Part shown: piece after piece, positions 51,516 through 60,389 of the stretch | How the letters are laid out: every line of letters starts with the position of its first letter | Position numbering within the stretch: the first letter of the stretch is position 1 | DNA from: Lachnospiraceae bacterium | GTDB taxonomy: Bacteria > Bacillota > Clostridia > Lachnospirales > Lachnospiraceae | NCBI GenBank assembly: GCA_022796795.1 | Contig: JAAWJI010000012.1 | Coordinates: 18,325 to 82,324, forward strand | Direction: 5' to 3' | Length of the DNA stretch: 64,000 nt | The notes under the pieces: generated by a model | Told to the model about the DNA's origin: nothing | The model's input: the letters and a program-made list of their open reading frames with translations, nothing else | Database searches by the model: none | Translations under genes and position numbers: made by a program

Positions 51516-52235
51516 ATGCTGCGGATCGCCGTCTGTGACGATGACAGCGCTACTGTTTATGAGAACCAAAAGGCTGCGAAGGATTGCCTGAAGCAATGCG
51601 GTAGTATTGGTGAGGTGATTGCCTATACCCACAGCGGAAATCTTCTGTATGATATTACGGAGGACGGATTTTTCTTTGATCTCATTTTGCTGGATATTGA
51701 AATGCCGGACAACTCCGGAATGGAGCTAGCAGAAAAGATCCGGCCCTTTTTGCCAGATGTGAAAATCATTTTCATCACCTCCCATGTGGAGTATGCCATA
51801 GACGCCTTTGCGCTGTCTATTTTCCGCTATGTGCCCAAGAGTGACAGGGACCAGCGGCTTCCCGCAGCCCTTTTGGACGCGATTCGGCTGATTCAGCTGG
51901 AGGAGGGAAAGGTTTATACGATCCATACCAACAGCAGGCTGGAAAAAATCCCCCTGAAGGAGATTCTCTATATTGAGCGGGATGGGAAAAATGCAGTGAT
52001 CACCTCATCCAATGGGAAGGCCAGGGTTCGGAAAAGCCTGCAGCAGGTGTTTGAGGAACTGGGAGCAGAGGAATTTCTCTTTATTGACAGGGGCTGTATT
52101 GTGAATATGATTCATATTATGCAGGTCAGGGAGGGAATGGTGGTTCTGAAAAATGGCGTGTCCCTCCCGGTGAGCCGTTCTCACCTGCAGGATGTGAAGG
52201 CGCAGATTAACACGTATTGGGGGGAACATATATGA
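51516..52235 (+). CDS. LytTR-family response regulator (AgrA/ComE-like)
   Basis: 239 residues. Receiver domain with CDDDS at 7-11 and the acceptor near Asp60 (LILLDIEMP); C-terminal LytTR DNA-binding domain (IPLKEILYIERDGKNAVI ... FLFIDRGCIVNMIHI ... VSLPVSRSHLQDVK). The ATG follows GAAAGGGG at a long 12-base distance. It overlaps the kinase gene in ATGA. Such pairs often control peptide signalling or bacteriocin/immunity exporters, and an ABC exporter operon lies directly convergent. Confidence 0.92.
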   Translation: MLRIAVCDDDSATVYENQKAAKDCLKQCGSIGEVIAYTHSGNLLYDITEDGFFFDLILLDIEMPDNSGMELAEKIRPFLPDVKIIFITSHVEYAIDAFALSIFRYVPKSDRDQRLPAALLDAIRLIQLEEGKVYTIHTNSRLEKIPLKEILYIERDGKNAVITSSNGKARVRKSLQQVFEELGAEEFLFIDRGCIVNMIHIMQVREGMVVLKNGVSLPVSRSHLQDVKAQINTYWGEHI

Positions 52236-53530
52236 ATGGAGCTTTTCTGCTTTTTTCCGCAGTCCTTACCAGCGTGCTGCGTATTCTGGCCGGATTGTTT
52301 GTGATACGAAGGCTCCTGAAGGATGGAAAGCCTGACCGGAAAAGTCTTCTGGCAGGACTTGGAGGCGCCGTTTTCCTGGGAATATGGGGAGAAAGGACAG
52401 ACGCCTCATTATTTTTCTGTCTGGCTTTGGAAACCCTGCTGCTTGCGGCCTGTGCCTGCTCTTTTCAGGCTCAAAGGCTGCGGATGAGCCTGTTTATGAG
52501 TATTTTTTATGAGATCGCGGGGGCTCTTGGACAATTTCTCCTGGCGGCAGCCATGGGGATTCTCTTAGGCTCTTCGGATTTTTTTGTCAGGGATCTGCCT
52601 TTTGGGCAGGCGGTTTTGTGGCTGTTCCATGGGCTTTTGGCAGTCCTGACAGTCATTTTTTTTCGGATACAGGAGCTTCCGGAAGGGTGTGTCTTCCGGG
52701 GAGCCTCGGCTTTTTCCCTGGCAGGTTTTTTGGCGGTAGTGACCCTGTCTGAGCAAAGGGCTCTGGAGATTCCGGAGGACACTCTCTTTATGTGGACGAT
52801 CCTGGCAGTGTCTCTCATGATGTCGGTGCTGGTGTTTCACCTGAACCGGCAGTATGAAATGGAGCGGGAGCTTGCAAGGCTGAAATCAGAGCAGGCGAAA
52901 CTGCTGGAGCGGGATTATACGGCCTTGAATCATTCCTATGCTGTTCATGCAAAGCTTTTCCACGATTTTCACAATCATATGGGGGTGCTCAGGCAGTTCC
53001 TCTCCCATGAAAAATATGAGGAGGCCGTGGGGTATCTGGATGAGCTGCAGGCTCCTGTGCGGGATCTGACGGATACGGTGTGGACAGGAGACGAGACGAC
53101 AGATTACCTTATCAACAGCAAGGCGGCTTCCGCCAAAGACAGTAAAATTCAGTTTCAGGTGCAGGTAGAGTTTCCCCGTCATACCAATATCCAAAGCGCG
53201 GATCTGTGCGCCATATTGGGAAATCTTCTGGACAATGCCCTGGAGGCAGCCAGCCAGGTGCCGGAACCAGAGGAGAGACTGGTGACCCTTACCATACGCC
53301 GGATCCACCAGATGTTGATTATTAAAGTGGAGAACAGCTTTTTAAAGGCGCCTGTGTGGGAGGAGGGCCGGCTGCACACCACGAAAACAGAAGGCGGGCT
53401 TCACGGCTGGGGCCTGAAAAGTGCGCAAGCGGCAGCGGAGAAATACGAGGGCATGGTAAAGACGGGGATTTCCGGGGAGATGTTTCGGGCAGTGGCCACC
53501 CTGTCCTATGATGGCGTGGAGCCGGTGTAG
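52232..53530 (+). CDS. GHKL sensor histidine kinase (AgrC-like)
   Basis: About 432 residues. The N-terminal half has 6 hydrophobic segments (ends near residue 200); the cytoplasmic part has the phosphoacceptor region KLFHDFHNHMGVLRQFL, N-box GNLLDNALEAASQ and G-box GLHGWGLKSAQAAAEKYEG. The start at 52232 is preferred (GGGGGGAA upstream, ATGA overlap) over an in-frame TTG. AgrC-like kinases detect secreted peptides; no peptide precursor gene is seen next to it. Confidence 0.9.
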   Translation: MNGAFLLFSAVLTSVLRILAGLFVIRRLLKDGKPDRKSLLAGLGGAVFLGIWGERTDASLFFCLALETLLLAACACSFQAQRLRMSLFMSIFYEIAGALGQFLLAAAMGILLGSSDFFVRDLPFGQAVLWLFHGLLAVLTVIFFRIQELPEGCVFRGASAFSLAGFLAVVTLSEQRALEIPEDTLFMWTILAVSLMMSVLVFHLNRQYEMERELARLKSEQAKLLERDYTALNHSYAVHAKLFHDFHNHMGVLRQFLSHEKYEEAVGYLDELQAPVRDLTDTVWTGDETTDYLINSKAASAKDSKIQFQVQVEFPRHTNIQSADLCAILGNLLDNALEAASQVPEPEERLVTLTIRRIHQMLIIKVENSFLKAPVWEEGRLHTTKTEGGLHGWGLKSAQAAAEKYEGMVKTGISGEMFRAVATLSYDGVEPV

Positions 53531-53564
53531 GGAAAATGCAGGCTTCTGGGAACAGCTTTTCCAA

Positions 53565-54755
53565 TTACCAGAACACACTTGTGATTCCGGCAAACAAAAG
53601 CATAACAACCGGCACAACATATTTCCTCGGATGATGCCAAAGGTCGCTTTCTATCTTCCATTTCCGGATAGGACAGTACCATTCCAGGGAAACGGAGCCT
53701 GCTGCGCTAAACAACGCAAAGAATCCTGCTTTTGGAAGAGCCGATCCTGCAAGAGCGCCCATCTGGATTTTCCAGCTGCAAAGGAAAATAATATTTGCGG
53801 TCATATTACAGGTGAATAGAAACAGACCGTAGGGGATACAAAAGGCCGTTTTCTGACCAGGCAGGAAGCGGATTGCCTGCTCCAGAGCCGGGTCAGAGGA
53901 CAGGAGAATACAAAGAGGCGTATTGATGGAGAGAATCGCAAATCCAACCGGCAGGGCGAAGCGGCTTTCTATGGATTCAAAAAGGACAGGCAGAAGGCAG
54001 GCGACGCCCCATAGAGCGGCAGTATTGGCCAGGTAATTTTTGTGCGCCGTAAGGTAACGGAACAGATAGCGCCACACAGAGCAGCGGGCAGCAATGCTGC
54101 CGGATCTGCCCTTATTTCTAAAAGCGCTAATTTCATGGGGATGCCGCAAGATCTGTCTGGGCTTCTGTCCCTGAAAATAAAAGAGATAGGGATCTGTGTT
54201 CTGTAAAAGGATAGCTGCCATAAGGAAGCTTCCTGCCAGAACTGGCAGAATCAGCAAACTTTCGCCCAGAAAAAGAAGAGCGGCAGCCAGAATCCCTGCC
54301 CAAAGGCTTCCCATCACTCCCCGCAGGTTTTTTCGGGAATAGATGCAGGCAGCAGCCAGGACAGCGTTTCCTGCGCTGAGCAGGCTTCCCAGAATCACCG
54401 TTCCCCTTTGGGGGGAAACCGCCAGCGCTACAGCCAGAAGACCGGCAGTTTTTGTAAACAGCGTGTAGACGCCCAGGGCAGCCACATAAGAAACCGCCAG
54501 ACGGCGTTTCTCAAAGGGGAGCATGAACATATTTTCCATATTGGCTCCATTGCGCTCTGACAAAAGCGCCTGCCACATCATACTGGCAGAGAAAGCGCCT
54601 GCCATTACATACAGGATGGAAGGTGCAATCTTTATTTCCAGCCCGGAGATGCGAAGACTCCAAAATATCACCAGATAGAGAATGAGGGTTCTGGACAGGC
54701 GTTTATAGCCCACGCCCCAAACATTTCTTCCCACAGCCTTAAAAATCATGTTCAT
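53565..54755 (-). CDS. ABC-exporter membrane subunit
   Basis: 396 residues, with about 10 hydrophobic segments and no ATPase motif. The ATG at 54753-54755 is 7 bases after GGGAGGTG and overlaps the ATPase gene by 17 bases. The protein resembles permeases of small two-gene ABC systems (drug, bacteriocin or lipid export) but no family name is certain. It is convergent with the LytTR/GHKL pair, which may regulate it. Confidence 0.78.
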   Translation of the reverse strand: MNMIFKAVGRNVWGVGYKRLSRTLILYLVIFWSLRISGLEIKIAPSILYVMAGAFSASMMWQALLSERNGANMENMFMLPFEKRRLAVSYVAALGVYTLFTKTAGLLAVALAVSPQRGTVILGSLLSAGNAVLAAACIYSRKNLRGVMGSLWAGILAAALLFLGESLLILPVLAGSFLMAAILLQNTDPYLFYFQGQKPRQILRHPHEISAFRNKGRSGSIAARCSVWRYLFRYLTAHKNYLANTAALWGVACLLPVLFESIESRFALPVGFAILSINTPLCILLSSDPALEQAIRFLPGQKTAFCIPYGLFLFTCNMTANIIFLCSWKIQMGALAGSALPKAGFFALFSAAGSVSLEWYCPIRKWKIESDLWHHPRKYVVPVVMLLFAGITSVFW

Positions 54756-55446
54756 GGTCCAACACCTCCCGGATATTTGCGGCGTTCATCTGTCCGCCGC
54801 TGAAAATTTGTCCAATCTTTCCGTGTTCCAAAACCAGCACCCGATCAGAAGTCAGCGTAATGCTCTCCAGGATATGGGAGGAAAACAGGATGGTTCCATA
54901 CTCCCCATATCCGGCAATCTGTTTATATAAAAATTCTGTGCTCTGAAAATCCAGCCCATTTACCGGCTCATCAAGAAAAAGAAGTTCCGGCTTCAGGGCA
55001 AACCCCGTAATCAGAAAAACCTTTTTCCTGTTACCGGTAGATAAATCCTTTAGCAGCATCCGGGTATAATCCTCAAAGTGAAAGCCCTGTATGAGCTGGC
55101 TCACATCCGGCAATTTCTTTTTATACGCGGCAAAGACATAAGAGAGATATTCCTGAAATGTGAAATACCCAAAGGAATTGTCTTCTGCAAACACGGTGTA
55201 TCGGCAAAGCTTAAAGCAGGCATCCCGGAAAGTGACAAAGTCCTCATGGAGCCGGACGCTGTCACACCGGCAGGCTTCATGAAGGCCGGACAGGGTTTTC
55301 AGAAGGGTAGTCTTTCCGGCCCCGTTAAGTCCTATGAGTCCCACCACTTCATGGGGACGCAGCTCCACAGAAAAATCAGACAGCACAGGCTTTTCCTTGT
55401 CATACCAGGCCCACAGATTTTGCACAGCAAAAACGTCTCCTTCCAT
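54739..55446 (-). CDS. ABC-exporter ATP-binding protein
   Basis: 235 residues from the ATG at 55444-55446. Walker A GLNGAGKTTLLK, Q-loop near FAEDNSFGYF, signature LSTGNRKKVFLI (LSTGN, an LSGGQ variant), Walker B LLFLDEPVNGLD and H-loop FSSHILE. The start is chosen over an upstream in-frame ATG because GGAAAGGAA lies in front of it and the 58-residue small gene ends 2 bases upstream. Couples to the permease 53565-54755. Confidence 0.92.
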   Translation of the reverse strand: MEGDVFAVQNLWAWYDKEKPVLSDFSVELRPHEVVGLIGLNGAGKTTLLKTLSGLHEACRCDSVRLHEDFVTFRDACFKLCRYTVFAEDNSFGYFTFQEYLSYVFAAYKKKLPDVSQLIQGFHFEDYTRMLLKDLSTGNRKKVFLITGFALKPELLFLDEPVNGLDFQSTEFLYKQIAGYGEYGTILFSSHILESITLTSDRVLVLEHGKIGQIFSGGQMNAANIREVLDHEHDF

Positions 55447-55448
55447 GG

Positions 55449-55625
55449 TTATTTTCCTTTCCCTTCTTCTTTTTCCTTTTTCCAGGAAGCCAGGGCAGAA
55501 TACCCAAATACTGCACAAAGCAGCGCATAGAACAGAGACATTTCCAGATTATTGGTTATGGCGCTGATCATAGCGGCTGCCAGCCAGATCAAAGATAAGA
55601 TACTACGAATATAAATATGACGCAT
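55449..55625 (-). CDS. Small two-helix membrane protein, first gene of the ABC operon
   Basis: A 58-codon gene too short for most gene finders. CAGGAGG precedes an ATG at 55623-55625; the product MRHIYIRSILSLIWLAAAMI then ISAITNNLEM, ALLCAVFGYSALASWKK and a Lys/Glu-rich tail has two predicted membrane helices. Its TAA is 2 bases before the ATPase start, so the three genes form one operon. It may be an accessory subunit or an immunity-type peptide; no homologue can be named. Confidence 0.72.
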   Translation of the reverse strand: MRHIYIRSILSLIWLAAAMISAITNNLEMSLFYALLCAVFGYSALASWKKEKEEGKGK

Positions 55626-55731
55626 ATTATTTTCCTCCTGAGATTTCCTTTACGATAGCTATCATAACACAAAAAAAGCTTTGTGCCCCAATGTCCGCAA
55701 ACGGCAGGTTTTTGACCGTAAATTTTTCAAT

Positions 55732-56023
55732 ATGGGAGTGATAAGATGTGGGGAAGACAGATGGGAGGCGCGTTACCAGATATTCCACGCGGATAAAGGG
55801 CGGAAAATTTATCGTTCTGTGTATGGAAGCAATTATGAAGAGGCAAAGGAAAAACGGGCGGCAATGCAGGCTACCGGTATGAAGTCTGAACCTGTGAGAA
55901 AAGCGATACAAAAGGGAGGAGGGAAATACTGCACGCAGATTTTATTTTCCCAGGCGGCTGGTGAATGGCTGGAGGAGATCACGGATAAACGCAGGCACTC
56001 TACCTATGTCAAACCGGAGCCTA
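55732..56023 (+). pseudogene. Tyrosine-recombinase (integrase) N-terminal remnant
   Basis: MGVIRCGEDRWEARYQIFHA, KIYRSVYGSNYEEAKEKRA and FSQAAGEWLEEITDKRRHSTYVK match the arm-binding and start of the core-binding domains of phage/ICE integrases. The frame ends in PEPIPIP and a stop where alcohol-dehydrogenase sequence begins; the catalytic domain (R-H-R-Y) is missing. There is no good ribosome site. It marks a lost mobile element. Confidence 0.7.
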
Positions 56024-56025
56024 TT

Positions 56026-56118
56026 CCTATCCCCTGATCCCGGGCCACGAGTTTTCCGGGATTGTTCTGGAGACTGGCTTGGATGTGGACAAATCATGGA
56101 TTGGAAAACGTGTGGGGA
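56026..56118 (+). pseudogene. Zinc alcohol dehydrogenase fragment (N-terminal)
   Basis: In a different frame the sequence reads YPLIPGHEFSGIVLETG then DVDKSWIGKRVGIF, the GroES-like start of zinc-dependent dehydrogenases of the threonine/polyol type. Only about 31 codons remain between the integrase and IspD remnants. A C-terminal dehydrogenase fragment lies on the other strand at 58286. Confidence 0.65.
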
Positions 56119-56121
56119 TTT

Positions 56122-56367
56122 TTAGATCCCAGAGCCAACAGGCAGCTGTCCATTTATCAGGCCCCTACGGATCTGCGGGAGTATGCGGAGTCAGGAGATA
56201 CGGTGATCATCCATGATGCAGACCGGCCTTTTGTGACGGCGGAGCAGATTTCCCGCTGCCTTGCGGATATGAAGGGGCATGACGGAGTAATCTCCGTGCT
56301 GCCTATGAAGGATACGGTGTATATGACCGACGGAAAGAGTATAAGTTCCCTGTTGGATCGGGTATGA
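56122..56367 (+). pseudogene. IspD-family cytidylyltransferase fragment
   Basis: ANRQLSIYQAPTDLREYAES, GDTVIIHDADRPFVTAEQIS and DGVISVLPMKDTVYMTDGKS match the middle of IspD-type sugar/MEP cytidylyltransferases. The N-terminal CTP-binding loop and the C-terminal half are missing. The reading frame starts inside the alcohol-dehydrogenase remnant, so no functional product is expected. Confidence 0.7.
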
Positions 56368-56520
56368 TTGCCTTATGCAATATAATGACCTGCTTTCTAG
56401 TGTTACTGGAAACAGAGTAAACAGTAACAGAAACTCCCATAGACATCATCTCTCCGATTTGGTAAAATATAGTTATTCGGATATGAAAAGTGAGACAAAA
56501 GTGGCAAGGAGGTGGGGAAT

Positions 56521-58209
56521 ATGGCCAGAACAGTGGGCATAGGGATTCAGAGCTTTGAAAAAATACGAGAGAATCAATGCTTTTATGTGGATAAGACACC
56601 GTTTATAAAGGAATGGTGGGAGAACCAGGACGAGGTTACCCTGCTTGCACGCCCCAGACGTTTTGGGAAGACGCTGACCATGAGTATGGTGGAACAGTTT
56701 TTTTCCACAAGATATGCAAACAGGGGAGAACTGTTTCAGGGACTTTCTCTTTGGGAGAATGAAAGCTACAGAAGGCTGCAGGGAACCTACCCGGTGATTA
56801 GCTTTTCCTTTGCCAATGTGAAGGAAAACACCTATGAAAAGGTCCGCTACAGAATGTGTCAGATCTTGAGGGATCTGTATGTGCAGAATCGTTTCCTTTT
56901 AGAGGGGGATTTGCTGACGCCGGGAGAAAAGGATTACTTTAACCGAATATCAGAGACGATGAAAGAGGAAGACGCGACTATGAGTATTCACTATTTGTCC
57001 GTCTTTTTAAATAGATATTATGGAAAAAAAGTAATTATTCTTCTCGATGAATATGATACGCCCATGCAGGAGGCCTATGTAAACGGATATTGGGAGGAGT
57101 TGGTTTCCTTTACCAGGAGTCTGTTCAATTCCACATTTAAGACCAATCCCAGTCTGGAGCGGGCCATTATGACAGGGATTACCCGGGTGAGCCGGGAATC
57201 CATTTTTTCTGATTTAAATCATTTAAAGGTGGTGACCACTACCTCGGAGGAATACGCAGACAGCTTCGGCTTTACAGAGGAGGAGGTCTTTGCGGCGCTG
57301 GATGAGTATGGAATGTCTGACAAAAAGTCGGAAGTAAAGAAATGGTATGATGGCTTTACCTTTGGAAGACAGACGGACATTTATAATCCATGGTCTATTA
57401 TAAACTATCTGGATACGGGAAGGATAACCACCTACTGGGCAAATTCCAGCTCCAACAGCCTGGTGGGAACGTTGATTCGGGAGGGTGACAGAGATGTCAA
57501 ACAAAAACTGGAGCGCCTTATGCAGGGAGAAGAGATCCGGGTTGAGATGGAAGAACAGATTGTGTATGGAGAATTGCGCACAAAGAGAAATGCTGTCTGG
57601 AGCCTTCTTCTTGCCAGCGGTTATCTGAGGGTTCTTCGAGTAGAGGATCTGGAAAAGGAAGACCGATGCTATTATACACTGGTACTGACCAACAGGGAAG
57701 TACGGCGGATGTTTGGCAATATGATCCAGGGCTGGTTTGCGGAGCAGGACAGCAGCTACAACGATTTTATTAAGGCGTTGCTGTTGGGAGATCTGGATGC
57801 CATGAATGATTATATGAATCATGTGTCTCATTGTATTTTCAGCTATTTTGATACGGGAAAGGGACCCTCAGGTACGGAACCGGAGCGCTTTTATCACGGC
57901 TTTGTCTTAGGCTTAATGGTAGAGCTGGAAGGACGCTATCGACTCACATCCAATCGGGAAAGCGGTTTTGGACGATATGATGTGATGCTGGAGCCTTTAA
58001 AACCCCAGGATGATGCCTTGATCTTGGAATTTAAGGTGTTTCAGCCAAGAAAGGAAAAGGAATTGTCCGATACGGTACAGGCGGCTTTAAAGCAGATTGA
58101 GGAGAAGAGATATGAAATGGAGCTGCAAAGTCGGGGAATACAGCCGGAACGGATTCGAAAATATGGCGTTGCCTTTCAGGGAAAGCAGGTGTTGATCGGG
58201 GAGGCATAA
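56521..58209 (+). CDS. AAA-ATPase_like / PDDEXK_9 protein
   Basis: 562 residues from the ATG at 56521 (AAGGAGG 8 bases upstream). The N-terminal ATPase-like domain has VDKTPFIKEWWE and the P-loop LARPRRFGKTLTMSM; the Walker B strand is VIILLDEYDTP; the sensor region is TGITRVSRESIFSDLNHL. The C-terminal nuclease-like domain reads GFGRYDVMLEPLKPQDDALI then LEFKVF, the PD-(D/E)xK core. This family is very abundant in gut Bacteroidetes and Clostridia. A mobile-element role is often suspected but unproven. Confidence 0.9.
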   Translation: MARTVGIGIQSFEKIRENQCFYVDKTPFIKEWWENQDEVTLLARPRRFGKTLTMSMVEQFFSTRYANRGELFQGLSLWENESYRRLQGTYPVISFSFANVKENTYEKVRYRMCQILRDLYVQNRFLLEGDLLTPGEKDYFNRISETMKEEDATMSIHYLSVFLNRYYGKKVIILLDEYDTPMQEAYVNGYWEELVSFTRSLFNSTFKTNPSLERAIMTGITRVSRESIFSDLNHLKVVTTTSEEYADSFGFTEEEVFAALDEYGMSDKKSEVKKWYDGFTFGRQTDIYNPWSIINYLDTGRITTYWANSSSNSLVGTLIREGDRDVKQKLERLMQGEEIRVEMEEQIVYGELRTKRNAVWSLLLASGYLRVLRVEDLEKEDRCYYTLVLTNREVRRMFGNMIQGWFAEQDSSYNDFIKALLLGDLDAMNDYMNHVSHCIFSYFDTGKGPSGTEPERFYHGFVLGLMVELEGRYRLTSNRESGFGRYDVMLEPLKPQDDALILEFKVFQPRKEKELSDTVQAALKQIEEKRYEMELQSRGIQPERIRKYGVAFQGKQVLIGEA

Positions 58210-58245
58210 AACTTAGATATTATGCCAGACAAATGCTGGATGAAA

Positions 58246-58282
58246 AAAGCCCCGCCCCTCAACCCTGAGGAGCAGGGGCTTT
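58246..58282 (-). terminator. Terminator for the minus-strand dehydrogenase remnant
   Basis: AAAGCCCC (58246-58253) pairs with GGGGCTTT (58275-58282), with inner CCTCA/TGAGG pairing. On the minus strand six T follow. It still marks the 3' end of the lost gene; it may also end the plus-strand PDDEXK_9 transcript. Confidence 0.75.
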
Positions 58283-58285
58283 CCC

Positions 58286-58375
58286 TTACATTTCGTAGTT
58301 TATAACCACCTTGATGGATCCGCCTGCCGGATCTGCCGCAAGAGCAAAGGCTTCCAGTACGCCGCTGTTCTCATA
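58286..58375 (-). pseudogene. Zinc alcohol dehydrogenase C-terminal fragment
   Basis: The minus strand reads YENSGVLEAFALAADPAGGS then IKVVINYEM and a stop, the typical C-terminus of threonine/polyol-type dehydrogenases. The rest is missing; at 58376 the sequence becomes a RelE fragment on the opposite strand. Confidence 0.6.
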
Positions 58376-58402
58376 TATATAGCGGAAAACTGGGGAACCG
58401 AT

Positions 58403-58633
58403 GTGGCTTTGAAAAAATTAGATGAAATCGAACATCAAATCATGGCTCTTAAAGAAAATCCCTATATGCGTTCAGATCCACAGTACAGAGTTTTACGCAG
58501 ACAAGGCTACAAAGTCCTGATTTTAGAAGAGAATTTGGTCTTTTATAAAATCAATGATGAAAAACGGGAAATCACGGTTTATGCTGTTATAGACCAAAGA
58601 CAGGACTATATAAAGATTATCGGGGGGTTATGA
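58403..58633 (+). CDS. RelE/ParE-family toxin, N-terminally truncated
   Basis: 76 codons from a GTG; homology extends back to TAT at 58376 (YIAENWGTDVALKK), where it meets the dehydrogenase fragment. The retained part has IEHQIMALKENPYMRSD, YRVLRRQGYKVLILEENLVF and the C-terminal VIDQRQDYIKII, typical of RelE-fold toxins. The first helix is missing, and no antitoxin gene precedes it, so it is probably non-functional. An out-of-frame 37-codon ORF overlaps its stop (ATGA at 58630); its meaning is unclear. Confidence 0.65.
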   Translation: MALKKLDEIEHQIMALKENPYMRSDPQYRVLRRQGYKVLILEENLVFYKINDEKREITVYAVIDQRQDYIKIIGGL

Positions 58634-58732
58634 ATGATCTGTTGAATAAAAAGGACGAAAACGTTAAAAAGTTCAATGACACTTTAGTCACTGAAAGTAA
58701 AAATCGTTTTGCAATAAGAATATATCAAATGA

Positions 58733-58778
58733 TATACCGCTAGGACAGTGCTTTTGAACATTCTGGCGGTATTTTTTG
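58733..58778 (+). terminator. Rho-independent terminator after the RelE remnant
   Basis: ATACCGC around 58733-58740 pairs with GGCGGTAT (58765-58772 region), extended by a wobble and an AG/CT pair, followed by TTTTTT. Confidence 0.75.
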
Positions 58779-58885
58779 CAGCTTTCCAATTTGTGGGGGC
58801 AGACTTTTGCGCCTCCGGTTTTATGGCATGGTGGATGAAATGGAACTGGGAGAGGATGAAGCCATAGAGGAAGAAAGTAATTGTA

Positions 58886-59341
58886 TTGAACTGTCCAGAG
58901 GCGGAGACGATGAATCAGAGAAGTCTTGGTTTTATGGAGACGCTGACGGAAAAATATCCGGATATTCAGATTGACAAGCACGATTTAAGTTCTATGCAGT
59001 CTACAGCGGAAGGCTGCCAGACCTATCTGGATAATGTGCTGGTGTCTAAACCCAGGGATTCCGTAGCCATTGTGTGGGCTGCCAACGCAGGCATGGCTAT
59101 GGGCGCCATTGCCGCCGTGGAGGTGGCGGGCCGGACGGAAATCGGCGTCATGGGAATTGACAATGAGGAAGGCCAGCTGACGGCGCTGCAGAGCGGGGCT
59201 ATCTATAAAGCTACCATCGCACAGCAGCCGGTGAAAATCGGAGAAGAGTGCATGCTTGCTGCGATCCGTGCATTAAAGGGCGAGAAGACAGGAGATGTGG
59301 TAGTTCCAGGTCAGGTTGGTAGAAATTGCCCGGGGGATTAA
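58886..59341 (+). pseudogene. Sugar-binding protein remnant (C-terminal half) joined to an ATPase gene
   Basis: From about MNQRSLGFMETLTEKYPDI the frame matches the second lobe of Peripla_BP_4 sugar receptors (AIVWAANAGMAMGAIAAVE, GVMGIDNEEGQLTALQSG, GEECMLAAIRALKGEKTGD). The signal peptide and first lobe are missing. At about 59301 (VVVPGQ) the homology switches, in another frame, to RbsA sequence, so a deletion has fused the two genes. About 58800-58885 holds an unrecognised frame (RFYGMVDEMELGEDEAIEEE). Confidence 0.7.
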
Positions 59342-60389
59342 CGGCAACGCCAAATTAATTATTCTGGACGAGCCCACCTCCTCTCTGTCCCAGGCGGAAA
59401 ATGAGAAGCTTTTTGCCATTATAAGAAAGCTGAAAGCAAAGGGCATTTCTTTTTTCTTTATCTCCCATCGCCTGGAAGAGATCCTGGAAATCAGCGACAG
59501 GGTCATAGTTCTGAAAGACGGAAAAAAGGTGGCGGAGCTGGATGCCAAATCGACCAATCCAGATGAAATTATTAAAAATATGGTGGGACGCAATTACGAC
59601 GATTACTACAACCGACAGAGAACTTTTGAGGGGGAGGAAATCCTTCGTCTGGAGCATATTACCTCTGAGCCGGTGACCCAGGGAAGCGCCTATACGCCCA
59701 CAGACATTAGCTTTTCCCTGCATGAAGGAGAAGTCCTTGGCATCGCAGGGTTGGTGGGCGCAGGGCGTACAGAGCTGATCCGAACCATTTTCGGGGATAT
59801 GAAAAAGCTGGAGGGAAGCATTTTTATCCATGGAAAAGAAGCGGTGATCCATGATTCAGCAGACGCCTTAAAGCTTGGCATGGCCTGGGTTACAGAGGAC
59901 CGGAAAACCCAGGGTGTGATACTCCGGGATACCATATCCATGAATATGAGCCTGGTGGTGTTGAGAAGCCTGGCAAAAAGTTTTCTTATCGATGACAGAA
60001 AGGTCAGGAACCTTGCACAAGAATATATTGAAATGCTGCATATTAAGACTACCGGGCCAGATCAGCGGGTGATGAACCTTTCCGGCGGAAATCAGCAGAA
60101 GGTTGTACTGGGAAAATGGCTGGCTGCAAAGCCCAGAATCCTGGTTCTGGACGAACCTACCCGGGGAATCGACGTGGGCGCCAAGGCAGAGATTTACAAG
60201 TTAATCAACCAACTGACGGCAGAGGGAATTGCTGTGCTGATGATTTCCTCAGAGCTTCCTGAGGTCATGGGAATGAGCGACCGGATCTTGGTTATGTATG
60301 AGGGACGAATCACCGGTGAGCTTACACGGGAAGAATATACGGAGGAGCTTGTGATGCAGTACGCCACGGGAAGGAGCGATCAGGCATGA
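59316..60389 (+). CDS. Sugar ABC transporter ATP-binding protein, N-terminally truncated (RbsA type)
   Basis: 357 codons from a TTG. Homology begins in the middle of the first ATPase domain (LVEIARGINGNAKLIILDEP, Walker B), so its Walker A and signature part, about 150 residues, is lost. The second domain is complete: GLVGAGRTELIRTIFG, LSGGNQQKVVLGKWL, LVLDEPTRGIDV. Because the second domain of this family is normally catalytically weak, import activity is unlikely. It still overlaps the intact permease gene by 4 bases. Confidence 0.8.
   Translation: MVEIARGINGNAKLIILDEPTSSLSQAENEKLFAIIRKLKAKGISFFFISHRLEEILEISDRVIVLKDGKKVAELDAKSTNPDEIIKNMVGRNYDDYYNRQRTFEGEEILRLEHITSEPVTQGSAYTPTDISFSLHEGEVLGIAGLVGAGRTELIRTIFGDMKKLEGSIFIHGKEAVIHDSADALKLGMAWVTEDRKTQGVILRDTISMNMSLVVLRSLAKSFLIDDRKVRNLAQEYIEMLHIKTTGPDQRVMNLSGGNQQKVVLGKWLAAKPRILVLDEPTRGIDVGAKAEIYKLINQLTAEGIAVLMISSELPEVMGMSDRILVMYEGRITGELTREEYTEELVMQYATGRSDQA

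Noticed and set aside
56062..56367. A genuine 101-residue gene at this ORF
   Set aside because: Its start lies inside dehydrogenase sequence read in another frame, it has no ribosome site, and only the middle of IspD is present.
56402..56428. GTTACTG/CAGTAAC hairpin as an attachment site
   Set aside because: No second copy or integrase core is present; more likely a chance or regulatory hairpin.
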